NCBI RefSeq assembly: GCF_029168945.1
Contig: NC_083604.1
Coordinates: 73,982,211-74,046,210, forward strand
Length of the DNA: 64,000 bases
DNA from: Cannabis sativa
Taxonomy: Eukaryota; Streptophyta; Magnoliopsida; Rosales; Cannabaceae
Reading direction: 5' to 3'
Positions 11,590-22,440 of the stretch are shown here, piece by piece; within the stretch, counting starts at the first letter, position 1; each line of letters begins with the position of its first letter. Position numbers and translations under genes: made by a program. Below the pieces are notes generated by a model, which was not told the origin of the DNA, did no database searches, and saw only the letters and a program-made list of their open reading frames with translations.

Positions 11590-12330
11590 TTTTACATTGT
11601 TATTGATAGGTTAACGATAGAATATCGATAGATTTCATAGGATTGTTGATAATATTACCTTAATTTAATTTCTTAAAAAATTTATGTTTATCGATAGGTT
11701 ATCGATACAATATTTATGATTTATCAGTGGTTTCTAGTTTGCCATAAATTCATTTGTTAATTTGGCTTTTTATCGATACTCTATCGATTGTTTATGCTTT
11801 TGCTAAATTATTTTATACATTTGGTTTTTTATTGATAGGTTATCAACACAATATCAATTGTTTATCGATAGTTTCTAATTTGAATCATTTGTCAATTTAG
11901 TATTTATCGATAATGTATCGATATTTTGTTGATATTTTATCGATAATATCTGTTTTGTCTTGATTATTTTGTCAATTTGGTATTTACCAATAGGTTATCA
12001 ATATTATATCTATTGTTTATCGATGGTTATTGGTTTGTCTCACTTATTTTGAGATATATTGTATTTATCGGTATGGTATCAATAATTTTTCGATATGTTA
12101 TTGATGGAGTCTGATTTGTTTCAATTTTTTTGTCAATTCAGTATTTATCGATAGAGTATCAATATTTCATCGAATTTTTTGTCTTGCCTTTTCCATTTGA
12201 TTGTTTGTTTAGTTGTTAATTGGGTATCGATGTTTGATTGATAGATTATCAATAGTTTTTTTAATCGTAGTTGATGATCTGTTTAATTATCGATAGTTTA
12301 TCAATAATTTTTTTTTTGTTTTAACCAATT
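11590..12330. repeat. TATCGATA-word-rich interval
   Basis: The words ATCGATA, TATCGAT and near variants (ATCAATA, AACGATAG) recur more than twenty times in about 740 bp, mixed with TTTGTCAATTTGG-like phrases. The periodicity is loose, so this is a degenerate short-word repeat rather than a clean satellite. It sits in the presumed first intron of the Ulp1-like transposon gene. Confidence 0.7.
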
Positions 12331-12348
12331 TTCTTTTATCATTTGTAG

Positions 12349-13760
12349 ATGCCTCCAAAGCTTAAAGTTATATTCTTTAACTATTTTACAGGTCGTGTGA
12401 CATATAGAGACTTCAATGTATTTAATAAGATTATTACATCATCTTCAGGTGTCGACCGTGCTGACTACCAAGATTTGGTGGAGAGGTTGGATAGGATCGA
12501 ATCTAAATAGAAGGGTCGTTACACTTCTCAGGCACAGTTGAAGGAGGCATATGAGATTAGCCACCTAGAATTGAAGGCTGGCCAAAACATTATGATGGAG
12601 CAGCTTAGATCTATTTTGAGTATATTGTAGAAGAAGCTGGCAACGGATCCAACACCATATCCAGCAGCAGAGGCACGAGATGCATCACCTCCCATGGAAG
12701 AAGATGTTGACATGTACCCAGACGATTATGATCTTTATGTCGATGATGAACCATGTACCCCCATAGATGCCACTATTGTTGCCATAAGTGACAATCAATC
12801 ACAAGGTGATAGCCAGTTACCGGGTGAAGGTGGCCAGTCACAGGGTGAAGTATTGGCCTTAGAAGGACTACCAGTGGGGATTCAGTTTGACAGGAGGAAG
12901 AGAAACAAGCCTACTTGGTTTAAGGACTATACTAAGATGAAGAAAAAAACTTAAGCCTTCTTCTGCGCCGTTTAATCTCCTCAGTTCATCATATGAGAGG
13001 TTGTTAAATAGTTTTCGTAGTTGGTTGTGTGGGGCCATCCCCAACCATCTTCTTCGGTATGTCAAGACTAGTGATTACAGTCCTACTTGGCTTATAATTA
13101 TATTATTAAAACGACAGAATTAGATTCAAGATTGTGTAAGTTAACTTATATTATTTTAAACTGTTACATATTTTTTGTTAATTTAATTTACTATTCTAAC
13201 AGCTCATTTGTATTATTATATGTAGCATGTAGATGTGTGCGCCTATATGCTTAAGAGGCGATGCCACTTTTTCTGGACACATTTCCCTAGAGAGGTATCA
13301 TTTTGTCTACACATGTGGCTGGTATTATGCACAGTGTTTAGAATGCACACAAGGGTCTGAGGGCCAAATTTAGATGGGGTGATGATATCTTTCAATACTG
13401 TAGAGGTGTACAAGTACAATTTTTTTTTATATAAAATTAAAGATTCTTAAGAGCATTGAACAATTGTCTTTTGATTACTTGTTATTTTGTCGATAGTTTA
13501 TCAAATGTTTCTATTCATGTTTTGTTTTCACAGGAGGAGTTCTATCTAAAATGGGTAGAAAATGATTTCCTGTGCTTTGTTTGAATCTACAAGAAGCCAA
13601 ACATTGGATGGCGGTTGAGGTCAACATCGAGTTGTGGAAAATAATAGTGTATGACTGTGATTCCACAATTTTTACTAAAAAGGACTTGGACACCATCTTG
13701 AGGACATGGGAAGAGTTGTTGCCTTCTTTACTGCATGCATCTGGTATAGTTCTCGATTAA
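12349..13760 (+). pseudogene. Ulp1/C48 protease-like transposon gene, decayed
   Basis: Plus-strand frames with stops and shifts run from an ATG at 12349. The N-terminal part contains FTGRVTYRDFNVFNKI and RADYQDLVERLDRIESK. A linker follows with an acidic tract and QFDRRKRNKPTWFKDYTKMK. Then come DVCAYMLKRRCHFFWTHF and, at about 13600-13750, HWMAVEVNIELWKIIVYDCD and DTILRTWEELLPSLL. HW followed by VYDCD resembles the catalytic His/Asp region of Ulp1-type (C48) cysteine proteases, which many plant Mutator-like elements carry. In-frame stops at about 12508 and 12630 and several frame changes make it a pseudogene. No transposase or terminal repeats were found. Confidence 0.65.
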
Positions 13761-13954
13761 TAACCAAACACTGGAAGTAGATATGAACGAGTGTAGCTAG
13801 CTTCCAAAAATGCATTACAACAAAACTAGTCACGGACTTCTCCCGAAAGTGAAAAGAAGGTAAATATCTTAATGTAGTACTAAATTAATTATAATCTTAT
13901 TTATTTTACACTTCAAAACAGTTTTTTTTTTGGCATTTTTATAGAATTCTACAT

Positions 13955-14055
13955 AGAAACCCATATTGTAACTAGTGCTGCAACCTAAATTGCAACAAAA
14001 AATCGTGTAGAAACCCCTACTGCAACTAGCGCTGCAACCACTTTAGAAACCCAAA
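13955..14055. repeat. Short duplicated unit around GCTGCAACC
   Basis: Two units of about 50 bp each carry TAGAAACCC, then TGTAACTAGTGCTGCAACC or TGCAACTAGCGCTGCAACC; a third TAGAAACCC follows. The unit is probably a fragment of a larger dispersed repeat. Confidence 0.6.
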
Positions 14056-14155
14056 CCGTAAATTTTAAAAAAAAGTTAAAAAAATAATATATGAAGTAAT
14101 TCCCCTTATATAAAACACTAAGTATACATGCGTTTGTCGTAAATTCAATCTAATA

Positions 14156-15956
14156 TCTATTCTATATAAAGTGTGCCTATATAACTGAAATTCTTGGTTT
14201 ATGAGAAATTCATGGTGACTTTTTATTTTTATTTAATAAAATAATAAAATATTATTTATATATAATTAAATAATAATAAAATAAATCTCATTAATATTTG
14301 AACTGATATTTGATCCTAAATATTTAAACTGATATTTTTCATAAATTTAATCTAACAAATTACCAATATTGTACCCCACTACACCAAAAAGTAGAATTGG
14401 TGACATTTAGTATAGTAACATTTGTTAAAAAAATGTAACAATAACATGCTTTTAGTAACATTTAATCAAAAATGTTACTTTTATGAGAATAATTAACATT
14501 TTCATCAGTGACATTTTAAAAAAAAATGTTATTATTAATATGATTTAGTAACATTTGATAAGAAATGTCATTAATTTGTCAATATTTAATTATGTAGTAT
14601 TTGAAAAATATCACTAAAGTATACTATTAGTAACATTTTATAAATGACACTAAATATTCAATTTGATTACATTTTAAATTGTCACTAAAAGGGAAATTAT
14701 TTTCAAATTTAAAAATAAAACAAAAAATATTTTTAAATATTAGTAAATAAAATACATTTTTAAAAAAATCAATTAAGAAATATCCAATCCTCAATTAACA
14801 AGCCCTAACTCTCATCTTTCTCAATTTTTTTCGTGACGGATCGGAACTCATCTTTCTCACTTTACCAACCGCACATTCATGACTCATTCTCCCCAATCAA
14901 TCACTCAATCTCATTGACCACCATTCCTGATCTCATCTGATTGCACCTTCTACTCTTTAGGCGACAGATTGCAGCGTGCGAGGCTTGACAACGGGAGGGA
15001 TTGCTGGCGGGGAGGCTCGATGATGCATTGCGGTCAACCGCAGCAGGGGAGGCTTGAAATTGGTTTAATGTTTTTATGCAATTATATTTTTGCAATTTAA
15101 TGATAGAATAGGTGATTGTATATATATTGGAATCTCACCTTTTTGAGTTGCGTTCATGTCTTTGGTTTTCATCTGAATATTTATAATTATATATGTGTTA
15201 TACATAATATGTGGGGCTGAGTTTTGGGTTTGTATAGTGAATGTGAAGTTAGCTCTTCAGTTAATTAGATACATAGATTTTGTAAGGGTTGATCTATTTT
15301 TATTTTTGTTCTTCTTTTCTACGATTGTTTCAATGTAATATTTGTTTGGCTTTGTAATTGTGGCTTGATTAAAAGTTTCTCACTGACAGCTAATCTTAAT
15401 CAGTTTCAACACATTATTGAGTTTATTAGCAATATCATAAATCAAATTGGTAGACACATAGTATTATCAAATGATGATTTTGAACATATCATATTATCTT
15501 ACCATTTATACAATTTAGCTGTTTGAATGAATGTCTCACAAACAACTAATTGATCATTTATATGTTATGTGTTCTTTTATTTTTCAGAATTACCTATCTA
15601 AAGAAGCTTTTGTAGGTGTTAGAGAGTTCTACAATCACCACAATGTATAAATGAAATAACAACTAAAAAATGGTATTTGTTAAAAAATGTAATAATAATA
15701 GTATAGTCACATTTCGTTGATTTGGTTGTTATTTCATTTATGAAATTTGCTTTGGTGAATTCTCATCCCTTCCTTTTGCAATTTCAATATGCTAAGTGTT
15801 GTTTGTTGCTGTTGAGAGAAGAGGAAATCATTGGTTCTATAGACATTCAGAGAGAACCAAAGAATTGTCAAAATTATAAATTATATTATTTAAATAAAAT
15901 AGAAAATACTTAACATAAAATTTAATATACGTGCCTCGCACGTAGATTTTTACTAG
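14156..15956 (+). mobile_element. 1.8-kb non-autonomous Helitron
   Basis: It starts TCTATTCTATATAAAGTGTG after host A at 14155. It ends with hairpin ACGTGCCTCGCACGT at about 15929-15943, a spacer and CTAG at 15953-15956, then host T. The 5' end matches the minus-strand Helitron at 36047-37564, and the 3' end matches the partial element at 1-146. At 14385 it contains CACTACACCAAAAAG followed by many GTAACATTT and AAATGTTAC words, which look like the left end of a CACTA-type element. At 14800-15060 there is a GC-richer piece that looks like captured gene sequence. Neither could be assigned to a gene. Confidence 0.85.
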
Positions 15957-15966
15957 TATATATATA

Positions 15967-18226
15967 TCTTTATATATTAAAAGTGCCTATCTAACGGCAT
16001 TTCTTGGTTTAACAGAATATACCTTAAAAATAAAAGAATATTCGGTTAAATTTATCTCCCGTTAACAAATAAATCCAATAATTAAACCCAAAAAATTAAA
16101 CAATCTTTTTTAAATAATCAAATTATCAAATCCAATAACAAAAGAATGTTTTGTGTGGAAATCAAGAAATTCAATTCTGATATTCCAAACAAAAACAATA
16201 ATTCGAAACCAAAAATGGTCGAAGAACAATGTCTCTTTGCTTGCAACAACAATCTTGAAACTCAAGGGAAAGAAGAAATCGAAGTAGCCCATATCCACAT
16301 TGATCTCCCAGAATTCAAATCGTTGTCGCCGAAAAAGATAATCGACCAAAAGTGGCAGCGAATCCAATTCTCGTTGCAACGATTCAGATAAAACTCCTTC
16401 AGTCCCTCATGTACTTTGTTAGAGTTCATTGATTCCATTCTGCAATCTTTCAGTACAAACAGTCAGATTTCAGCCGTAAGTATATCGACATTTGAATGAG
16501 ATCAGGGAATTAAGTCATTCTCGGTCATCACTATTATCGTTACCCGATCGAGCTTCGATGATTCTAACTCCATCAAATTGGCCTTCGATGATGTCTGCGA
16601 CTTCGAGTATCAAGTCCTCAACATCGTCGCTAACACCCGTCGTGCTCTCTCTTTCGCTTGCTTTGCCAAGCAGTAAGTATATAGATACATATTTTAATCA
16701 TATACACAATAATAGATTAAGTTAAGAGTGAGTATTCTTTAACTGAAATGGTTTTTTGATTATTATCTTTTATTTCTTCATAAAAGGGTTTTATCGTATT
16801 TGGATCAGGATTCAGATACAAGACAATGCATATTATAATTGTTACAGGGGATCTATTGAAGAGGATGTCCTTGTAACAATACACGTGGAGACATTTTCAA
16901 AGTACTCCTTATTGCTTATATGTCTCAGTAATTTTGAAATATATATTTATATTTCGGTAACAACAAAATATCCATGTGTATTAAGAGATGATGAAATCAA
17001 AATAAGCATACAGAGGTATGTGAAGATACCCAAGTGGGTTTATTTTCATATCCTTATTTGTAGACTTTGTCAATTCAATTAAACACATTGGCTATAACTT
17101 TTGCCAGGAATGTTTTTGCCACTTTGACAAAGTCATATTTAAAAATGTTTTCATTAAATACTTGTATTTGATATATTATATTTTGGTTGTACAGCTTCTT
17201 CTGTCTCTCGTGAGTTCATTAAGATATGAGAAAAATGAGGTGAACACAATAATACCGAAGGCAGAGGCTAAGATTCTTTGTGAAAAGGTCACGAATAAGG
17301 CATGTATTGATGATGATTTCATCAGGATTCTAATATGGTCTAAGTTAAGCTAATTTCTTCTCTCTAGGGTACACTGCCACTGTTTTGCTCAATAACCATA
17401 AATTATTGGACTTGCTCGGAGAGCTTTAGGTACTCTTTTAATTTTCTTGATATTATTCTTAATTTCAAATTTAGCTTTGTATGTTGCTAAATTATTGAAG
17501 CTTACGTATTTGTTAATCTACTTTCTTCTTATTGTTGGGTGGATTTGATTAATTTCGATTTTGTAGTTTGAGTTTTCAAGTGGCTTTGTAACGATCCTAT
17601 GGAGTTCCACATTAGCACATAAGATGAATTAGGTCGACAAATATATAGTTTCTACATACGAAAATTTGAGCCACCATAGACTTGATAATTTTTTTAGTTT
17701 ATTTGTGTATTTATGCGATTTTTTTTTTTGATGAATTACTCTTTTTAAAAATAAATATGTTTATATAAATTTAAATTTAAACTCTATATAAAATAATACA
17801 TTTTTTTTCTTCTAGAAACATAAAGCTACAGACTAATTTCATTAAAAATCATCAATATAAAATTTAAACTCTAAATTAAAAAATACCTTTTTTTTTCTTT
17901 CTAAAAACATAAAGCTACAGACGAATTTCATTAACAATCATCAATATAAATATTCAAGTATGAATAAATCAGAACAATTCAAAATCAGAACAAATAAATA
18001 TTCAAGTATTTCAATAAATTCATAAACAAATGAATCAGAACAATTCAAAATCTCAAATCAAGAAAATTAAAAGTTTAGATTTATAATCTTTACAAATATG
18101 AAAAACTTAAATAGATCTATCTACCATTGTTGTTGTCGTTGCTTAGTTACTGAATTTAATAACAAAAACCACTAAAACTTATATAAAACTAATATTTACG
18201 TGGCTCGCCACGTAACTCTCATCTAG
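15967..18226 (+). mobile_element. 2.3-kb Helitron with captured annexin exons
   Basis: It starts TCTTTATATATTAAAAGTG at 15967 after host A. It ends with hairpin ACGTGGCTCGCCACGT, a spacer and CTAG at 18223-18226, then host T. The terminus matches the 5.7-kb Helitron at 161-5905, so this is the same family with a different cargo. Besides annexin exons it holds a coding-like stretch at 16520-16673 ending in a GTAAGT donor (NIVANTRRALSFACFAKQ), which may be the preceding annexin-repeat exon but is not secure. A duplicated AT-rich phrase lies at 17810-17945. Confidence 0.88.
16847..17353 (+). pseudogene. Captured annexin gene fragment, two exons
   Basis: Exon at 16847-16902, after a TTACAG acceptor, encodes GSIEEDVLVTIHVETFSK. 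Exon at 17195-17353, after a TACAG acceptor, encodes LLLSLVSSLRYEKNEVN, then AEAKILCEKVTNKACIDDDF and IRIL. Together they match the plant annexin segment with LEEDV, GDF.KLL, LVSxxRYxGxEVN and EAKILxEKI....xxEExIRIL. The donor after FSK reads TACTCC instead of GTACTCC, so one G has probably been lost. The annexin calcium-binding and other repeats are absent. Annexins bind membranes in a calcium-dependent way; this fragment could not. It was moved here by the Helitron. Confidence 0.8.
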
Positions 18227-18335
18227 TATATATATATATATGGCAAGCTAGAAACAACAAGCATTGTAATTCTACAAATACAAGCTCGCAACAATTAGTA
18301 CAATAAACAAAATAGCAAATTAAAAATGGTATCTC

Positions 18336-18600
18336 TTTTTTTTTTTTTTTTTTTTTTGACAAAGTGATTAAAATCACTCATGAATTTACGACGCTCACGT
18401 CCGCCACCGGCGCTGGAACCTCCTCGAACCAGGATAACTCATCGTCTAACCGCAGAGCATGCTTTGCCAACCATGAGCCGCTAAAATCTTAGAGCGAGCC
18501 CCATGGGAAAAAACTGCTCCCGGAAATTTAGACAATAAAGCTATAACATCTTCAAACAACACTCCTAACTCAATAAACTACTGAAGTTCCACCTGAAAAA
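18336..18600 (-). pseudogene. 5'-truncated LINE relic: RNase H-like C-terminus and poly(A)
   Basis: A run of 22 T at 18336-18357 is the poly(A) tail of a minus-strand retroposon. Immediately upstream on the minus strand are fragments FSHGARSKILAAHGW and, one frame over, AKHALRLDDELSWFEEVPAP ending in a stop. These resemble the C-terminal RNase H-like (RVT_3) region of plant LINE polyproteins. Frameshifts and stops make it dead. Its left edge lies about 110 bp from the annexin Helitron; no target duplication was found. Confidence 0.6.
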
Positions 18601-18704
18601 AACATCAAAAACATCATAAATCTTTAATTAGAAAACTATTCAAACTGAAGAGAATAAACCAACCACCAAGACTAGACTACTAGATCTCCCTATAAAATAC
18701 TAGA

Positions 18705-18734
18705 ACTAGCCAAAGGGATTACCCTTTGGCTAGT
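18705..18734. repeat. Perfect 13-bp inverted repeat, loop ATTA
   Basis: ACTAGCCAAAGGG, loop ATTA, then CCCTTTGGCTAGT. The arms are exact complements. It could be a terminator-like or small foldback relic; no adjacent gene explains it. Confidence 0.85.
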
Positions 18735-19322
18735 AACAATTAAGTTATAGCATTCTTCATAACCTTCAAAGGATCCCTATTCCTTACTTTTACCTTTTTA
18801 AAATCAAACATAAATAAATTTTCCTTTTAATACCCATTATTCCTTAAGTATTCAAAATATTATATACTAATTATTTCATTTTATCTCTTAAAAATATTAC
18901 TTATTTATAGACTAAAACATGTCAAAATCCTTAATAAGTCAAATTATTTATTATTTTATTTATAGTGTAAAACATGGTATCTATAATCTTTATTCAACAT
19001 AAATTAAACCAAAATTGTATTAATATCCTTAAAACTTAAGATTGTACTTTTCACATTCAAAAGTACCATTTTCCTAATACCACCTCATCATACATTTAAT
19101 TAATAATATTAAATTAATATTAATTAATCTAATTCGTTATTATGACATAATATTTCCTTATTTATTATTTAAATAGATAACCTCCTAAGAATGTAAAGCA
19201 AAAGATGTTGATTGGTTTGAATTATTGTAATTAATTAGTCTATTTTGTATAGAGTCATTTTGGTCTCATTTTATAAGGTCAATTAGGTTCTTTTGATTCA
19301 TCAAACAAAAAAATTATAACCA

Positions 19323-19389
<67 letters not shown>

Positions 19390-20189
19390 TAATGTTGTTT
19401 TGATTTAATAAATCATGACAGCAATATCATTTTTTTAAAAAAATATAATTACTAACATTAAATATTAAATACTCTTCAATGTGCATAAATGAGTACGTAA
19501 TGATAGCTCCTAATTTACACAGAACTATTCATTACTTATAATTTCTCAAAAAATTAATGTATGGTTGATAATAAACGATACAAATATTATATAGTATAAT
19601 ATAAAAACAGTATATAATTTTAAGGCTGCATAAATACATATTATTGCTCGAATTGAAAAGTGGGGTCTCTTCTTTAAAGCATATGTAATTAATTAACTAT
19701 ATAAATATATGTGTGTGTGTGTGTGTGTTTGATGTTCTACAAACCTATTTTGGTCGAAGAAAATTTATAGTGTTTTGTTGATGGTTTCAAGTGCAAGCAA
19801 TATTGGTCCATGCATGTGGGTCAATAAGAATCTCCAACAATAACTCTAAATCATTATAATCATAATAATAACAATTTATAAATCTCCAACAAATACTCGG
19901 TCCCTCTTTAAAGAGTGACTTTCACGTTTTTCTTTAAACAAATAGTCAATATATATCCATTCAAGAAAAAAATAGTCAATATATATCTTTACCCAAAGAA
20001 AAAAAAAATTCTACAATGCATATTTATCAATGTATCCTTACCTATTTTAGTATCTGAAATAATTTTTTAGTCAAATTTTTTCTCATAGTCCTGACGTTAT
20101 AGTTATTTAAGACATTCTGTAAAATTTTAAAAAATTCGGAAAAAATTTAACACCTCAAAAATATTCAAACAGTGTGTTACACGCATGAC
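18735..20189. other. AT-rich intergenic DNA with microsatellites
   Basis: No exon-like sequence seen. It includes a (TTA)n tract of about 22 units at 19325-19389 and a short (GT)n tract at about 19711-19729. Confidence 0.6.
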
Positions 20190-20422
20190 TGTTAGAAAAT
20201 CCTAACCTAGGCTTGTTTACTTTGCTTAGTTTTCTGTTATAAGTAGTTAGTTAAAATGTTAGTTACTTAGTTAGTTGTTATAACTTCTAATTGTCTAACT
20301 AACTCTAAGGTAGCTAACTTAGATGACTCTTCCAATTTTTGATTCTTGTACTATATAAAGCCTATGTAATTGTTTTTCCCAATTAATACATTCTCCAGTT
20401 CTTTCTCTCTAAAAACTCAACA
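20190..20422 (+). repeat. 5' LTR of the old Copia element
   Basis: Starts TGTTAGAAAATCC and ends AAAAACTCAACA. A TATA box, TATATAAA, is at 20352-20359. It aligns with 33695-33924 over its length. Confidence 0.9.
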
Positions 20423-20435
20423 TGGCATCAGAGTT
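20423..20435 (+). other. Primer-binding site (tRNA-Met type)
   Basis: TGGCATCAGAGTT directly follows the LTR. It differs from the common plant Copia site TGGTATCAGAGC mainly at one internal position. Confidence 0.8.
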
Positions 20436-20449
20436 GAATTCTTTCAGCA

Positions 20450-22440
20450 ATGGCAACCTCGTTCTCCGACGACCAGGGAGGTTCTTCTCAAGCCGCCGCC
20501 AAAAACAACCTCACTCTTCCAAAAACTCCAACTACTACGTTTTCTCATTCCTTCTCTATTAGACTCGATGAACACAATTATCACCATGGAAAGCACTAAG
20601 TTTTTGCTGCAATCAAAGGTGTGTGATTACAAAGATTTATCGATCCAACTCTAACTCCTCCTCAATACCTCATTGAAGCTAATTTCCTGACTAATCGTCT
20701 AAGTCCTAATGATGAGGATTGGGAGCAACAAGATAGTGTTCTGGTCTCATAGTTGTTGTCCTCTATATCCGAGAAGATCCTGACAAGAATGGTGGATTGT
20801 GATACTGCTGCTCAAAGCAGAGGCTAATATTGCTCATACCAAACCCTTCACTAGAGGAAGAGGTACATTTCTTCACCCTATTATTCTCAATCTAACAATC
20901 TTGGTGCTATTATATAAAATAATACGCAAGTGTACGTAATCAAGTAGTAAACTCACACAGGTGAGGTCGAACCACAGGGAATTGAACTGAATACCACTAA
21001 ACTAGATTTATGATTCTATTTGGCAGATAAAAAGAATTTTAATAAAGTTTGAAATAAAGATAAACAAGAAAATTAAAGAAAGCAGTAAAGTTGTTTAATT
21101 AAGGATGAGAAATTAGGGAAAAGAATCATGTTGATTTAATTACCCAATTGTTAATGCTAATTACTACTCTCTTTCTCAATGTGAATGACAGATTATAAAA
21201 TTAACCTAACTCTTTTCAGATCTTTTAGGTCCTAAATCACATGTTATCTAATCATCTCTGAATTAGACTAACATATAATCAGCATTATGCAATAATCTAA
21301 TTGTCACTAAGGCTATGTAAATACTTTCGTTTCACATCAAAACCTAGTTTATCTAATTTTAGCATTCTCAATTCTCACTTTTCAGATTTTGAATTGAGAT
21401 CATAGAGCATGTAAAAGGTGATCAAGCTTAAACATGGAATTAACACAAATATGGATAAATTTCACAATCAAGAAAGGAGAAATAGCAATTATCATTAACT
21501 AAAGATAAATTCAATCAACAATCATCATCTCCCTAAATAGGAGTTTAGTTCATAACATCCATAATCAAATCCATAATTAAAATTAAAACAGAAAATAGCA
21601 TAGAAAAATTAAAGAGAAGAGAAAGAACTAGTTGAAGCAATTGATCCGGGTCGCCACAAGCCGCTCTTCTAGCCTCCTCCTTTGTTTCTAGGGCTCTAAA
21701 TCTGAATAATCCCTAATTTTCACGAACTCTCTCTATTTAAACCAAGTCTCATCTTTAAAATTCGTGAAATTACGAAACTGCCCAAAAATCCCGTCACTGG
21801 GTCCCCGTCGCGACTGACAATGCCCCCGTCGCGACGGGGTTAAACATCATTGTTTCGAAATTCTTTCTGCCAATCCCCGTCGCGACTGGGATAATGCCCG
21901 TCGTGACGGGATTAGGCAGTGACACGTTTTTTTAGTTTTTCTTCTCAATTCTTTCACCACTTATCCTCAATTCTTGTACATACTTTCTTTAAACACCCGA
22001 GGACCTGGAACAAAAGAATCAAGCGTAAAATAGCCCTAAAACTAGAAACAAAGAGTGCAAACTAACCGAAAATATGACCCGAAACTTAGAGTAATTTTAG
22101 CCTAACATAATCCCCTGTCCAGAGGTCTTGGATCCCAATATGGTCAGTTCTCTGCTTAACACCCTCAACCAGGGCTCAATGCTCGCTGCAGTACCCCATC
22201 TTCTCATGGAAATATGTCCAATACCGGAAGTGGATTCACACATGGTCGTGGACAATATTCAGCATGGGGTCAGAAAGTTCAATGTCTGCTTTGCAACAAG
22301 CTTGGCCACATTGTGAAGCAATGTTTTTATAGGTTGGATAAAACCTTTGAAAGGCCTGAATCTTTTCAACAATTCACTGGTAGTGCTATTGTTGCAGAAG
22401 CGCCTTCCCTCTATGCTTGTCTAGAAGTGGTTTAAGACAA
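20450..22440 (+). pseudogene. Copia gag relic, interrupted by a solo LTR
   Basis: From ATG 20450 the frame gives MATSFSDDQGG, then FSHSFSIRLDEHNY, and in a second frame RFIDPTLTPPQYLIEANFLT and SSISEKILTRMVDCDTAAQ, the usual start of plant Copia Gag. The frame stops at TAG codons and is interrupted at 20900. It resumes at 22108 with GRGQYSAWGQKVQ and the zinc knuckle CLLCNKLGHIVKQCF (CX2CX4HX4C) at about 22283-22327. Gag packages the element RNA; this copy is dead. Confidence 0.85.
20901..22107 (-). mobile_element. Solo LTR inserted in the Copia gag (related to 24392-25728)
   Basis: The insert begins near TTGGTGCTATTATATAAA and ends CCTAACA. It is flanked by CAATC (20896-20900) and TAATC (22108-22112), a one-mismatch target duplication. 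It aligns in layout with the second insert at 24392-25728: an AAGTGTAC phrase near the left end, GAGGTCGA(A/T)C then CCACA, a GC-rich palindromic block, and a CCTAACA end. Directional cues point to the minus strand (minus-strand TTTAAATAGAGAG is TATA-like). The first base pair of the LTR is TT rather than TG. Confidence 0.75.

Noticed and set aside
14385..15730. A full CACTA element inside the Helitron, suggested by CACTACACCAAAAAG and GTAACATTT words
   Set aside because: No inverted right end was found; the similar phrase near 15697 is in direct orientation. Kept only as a possible fragment.
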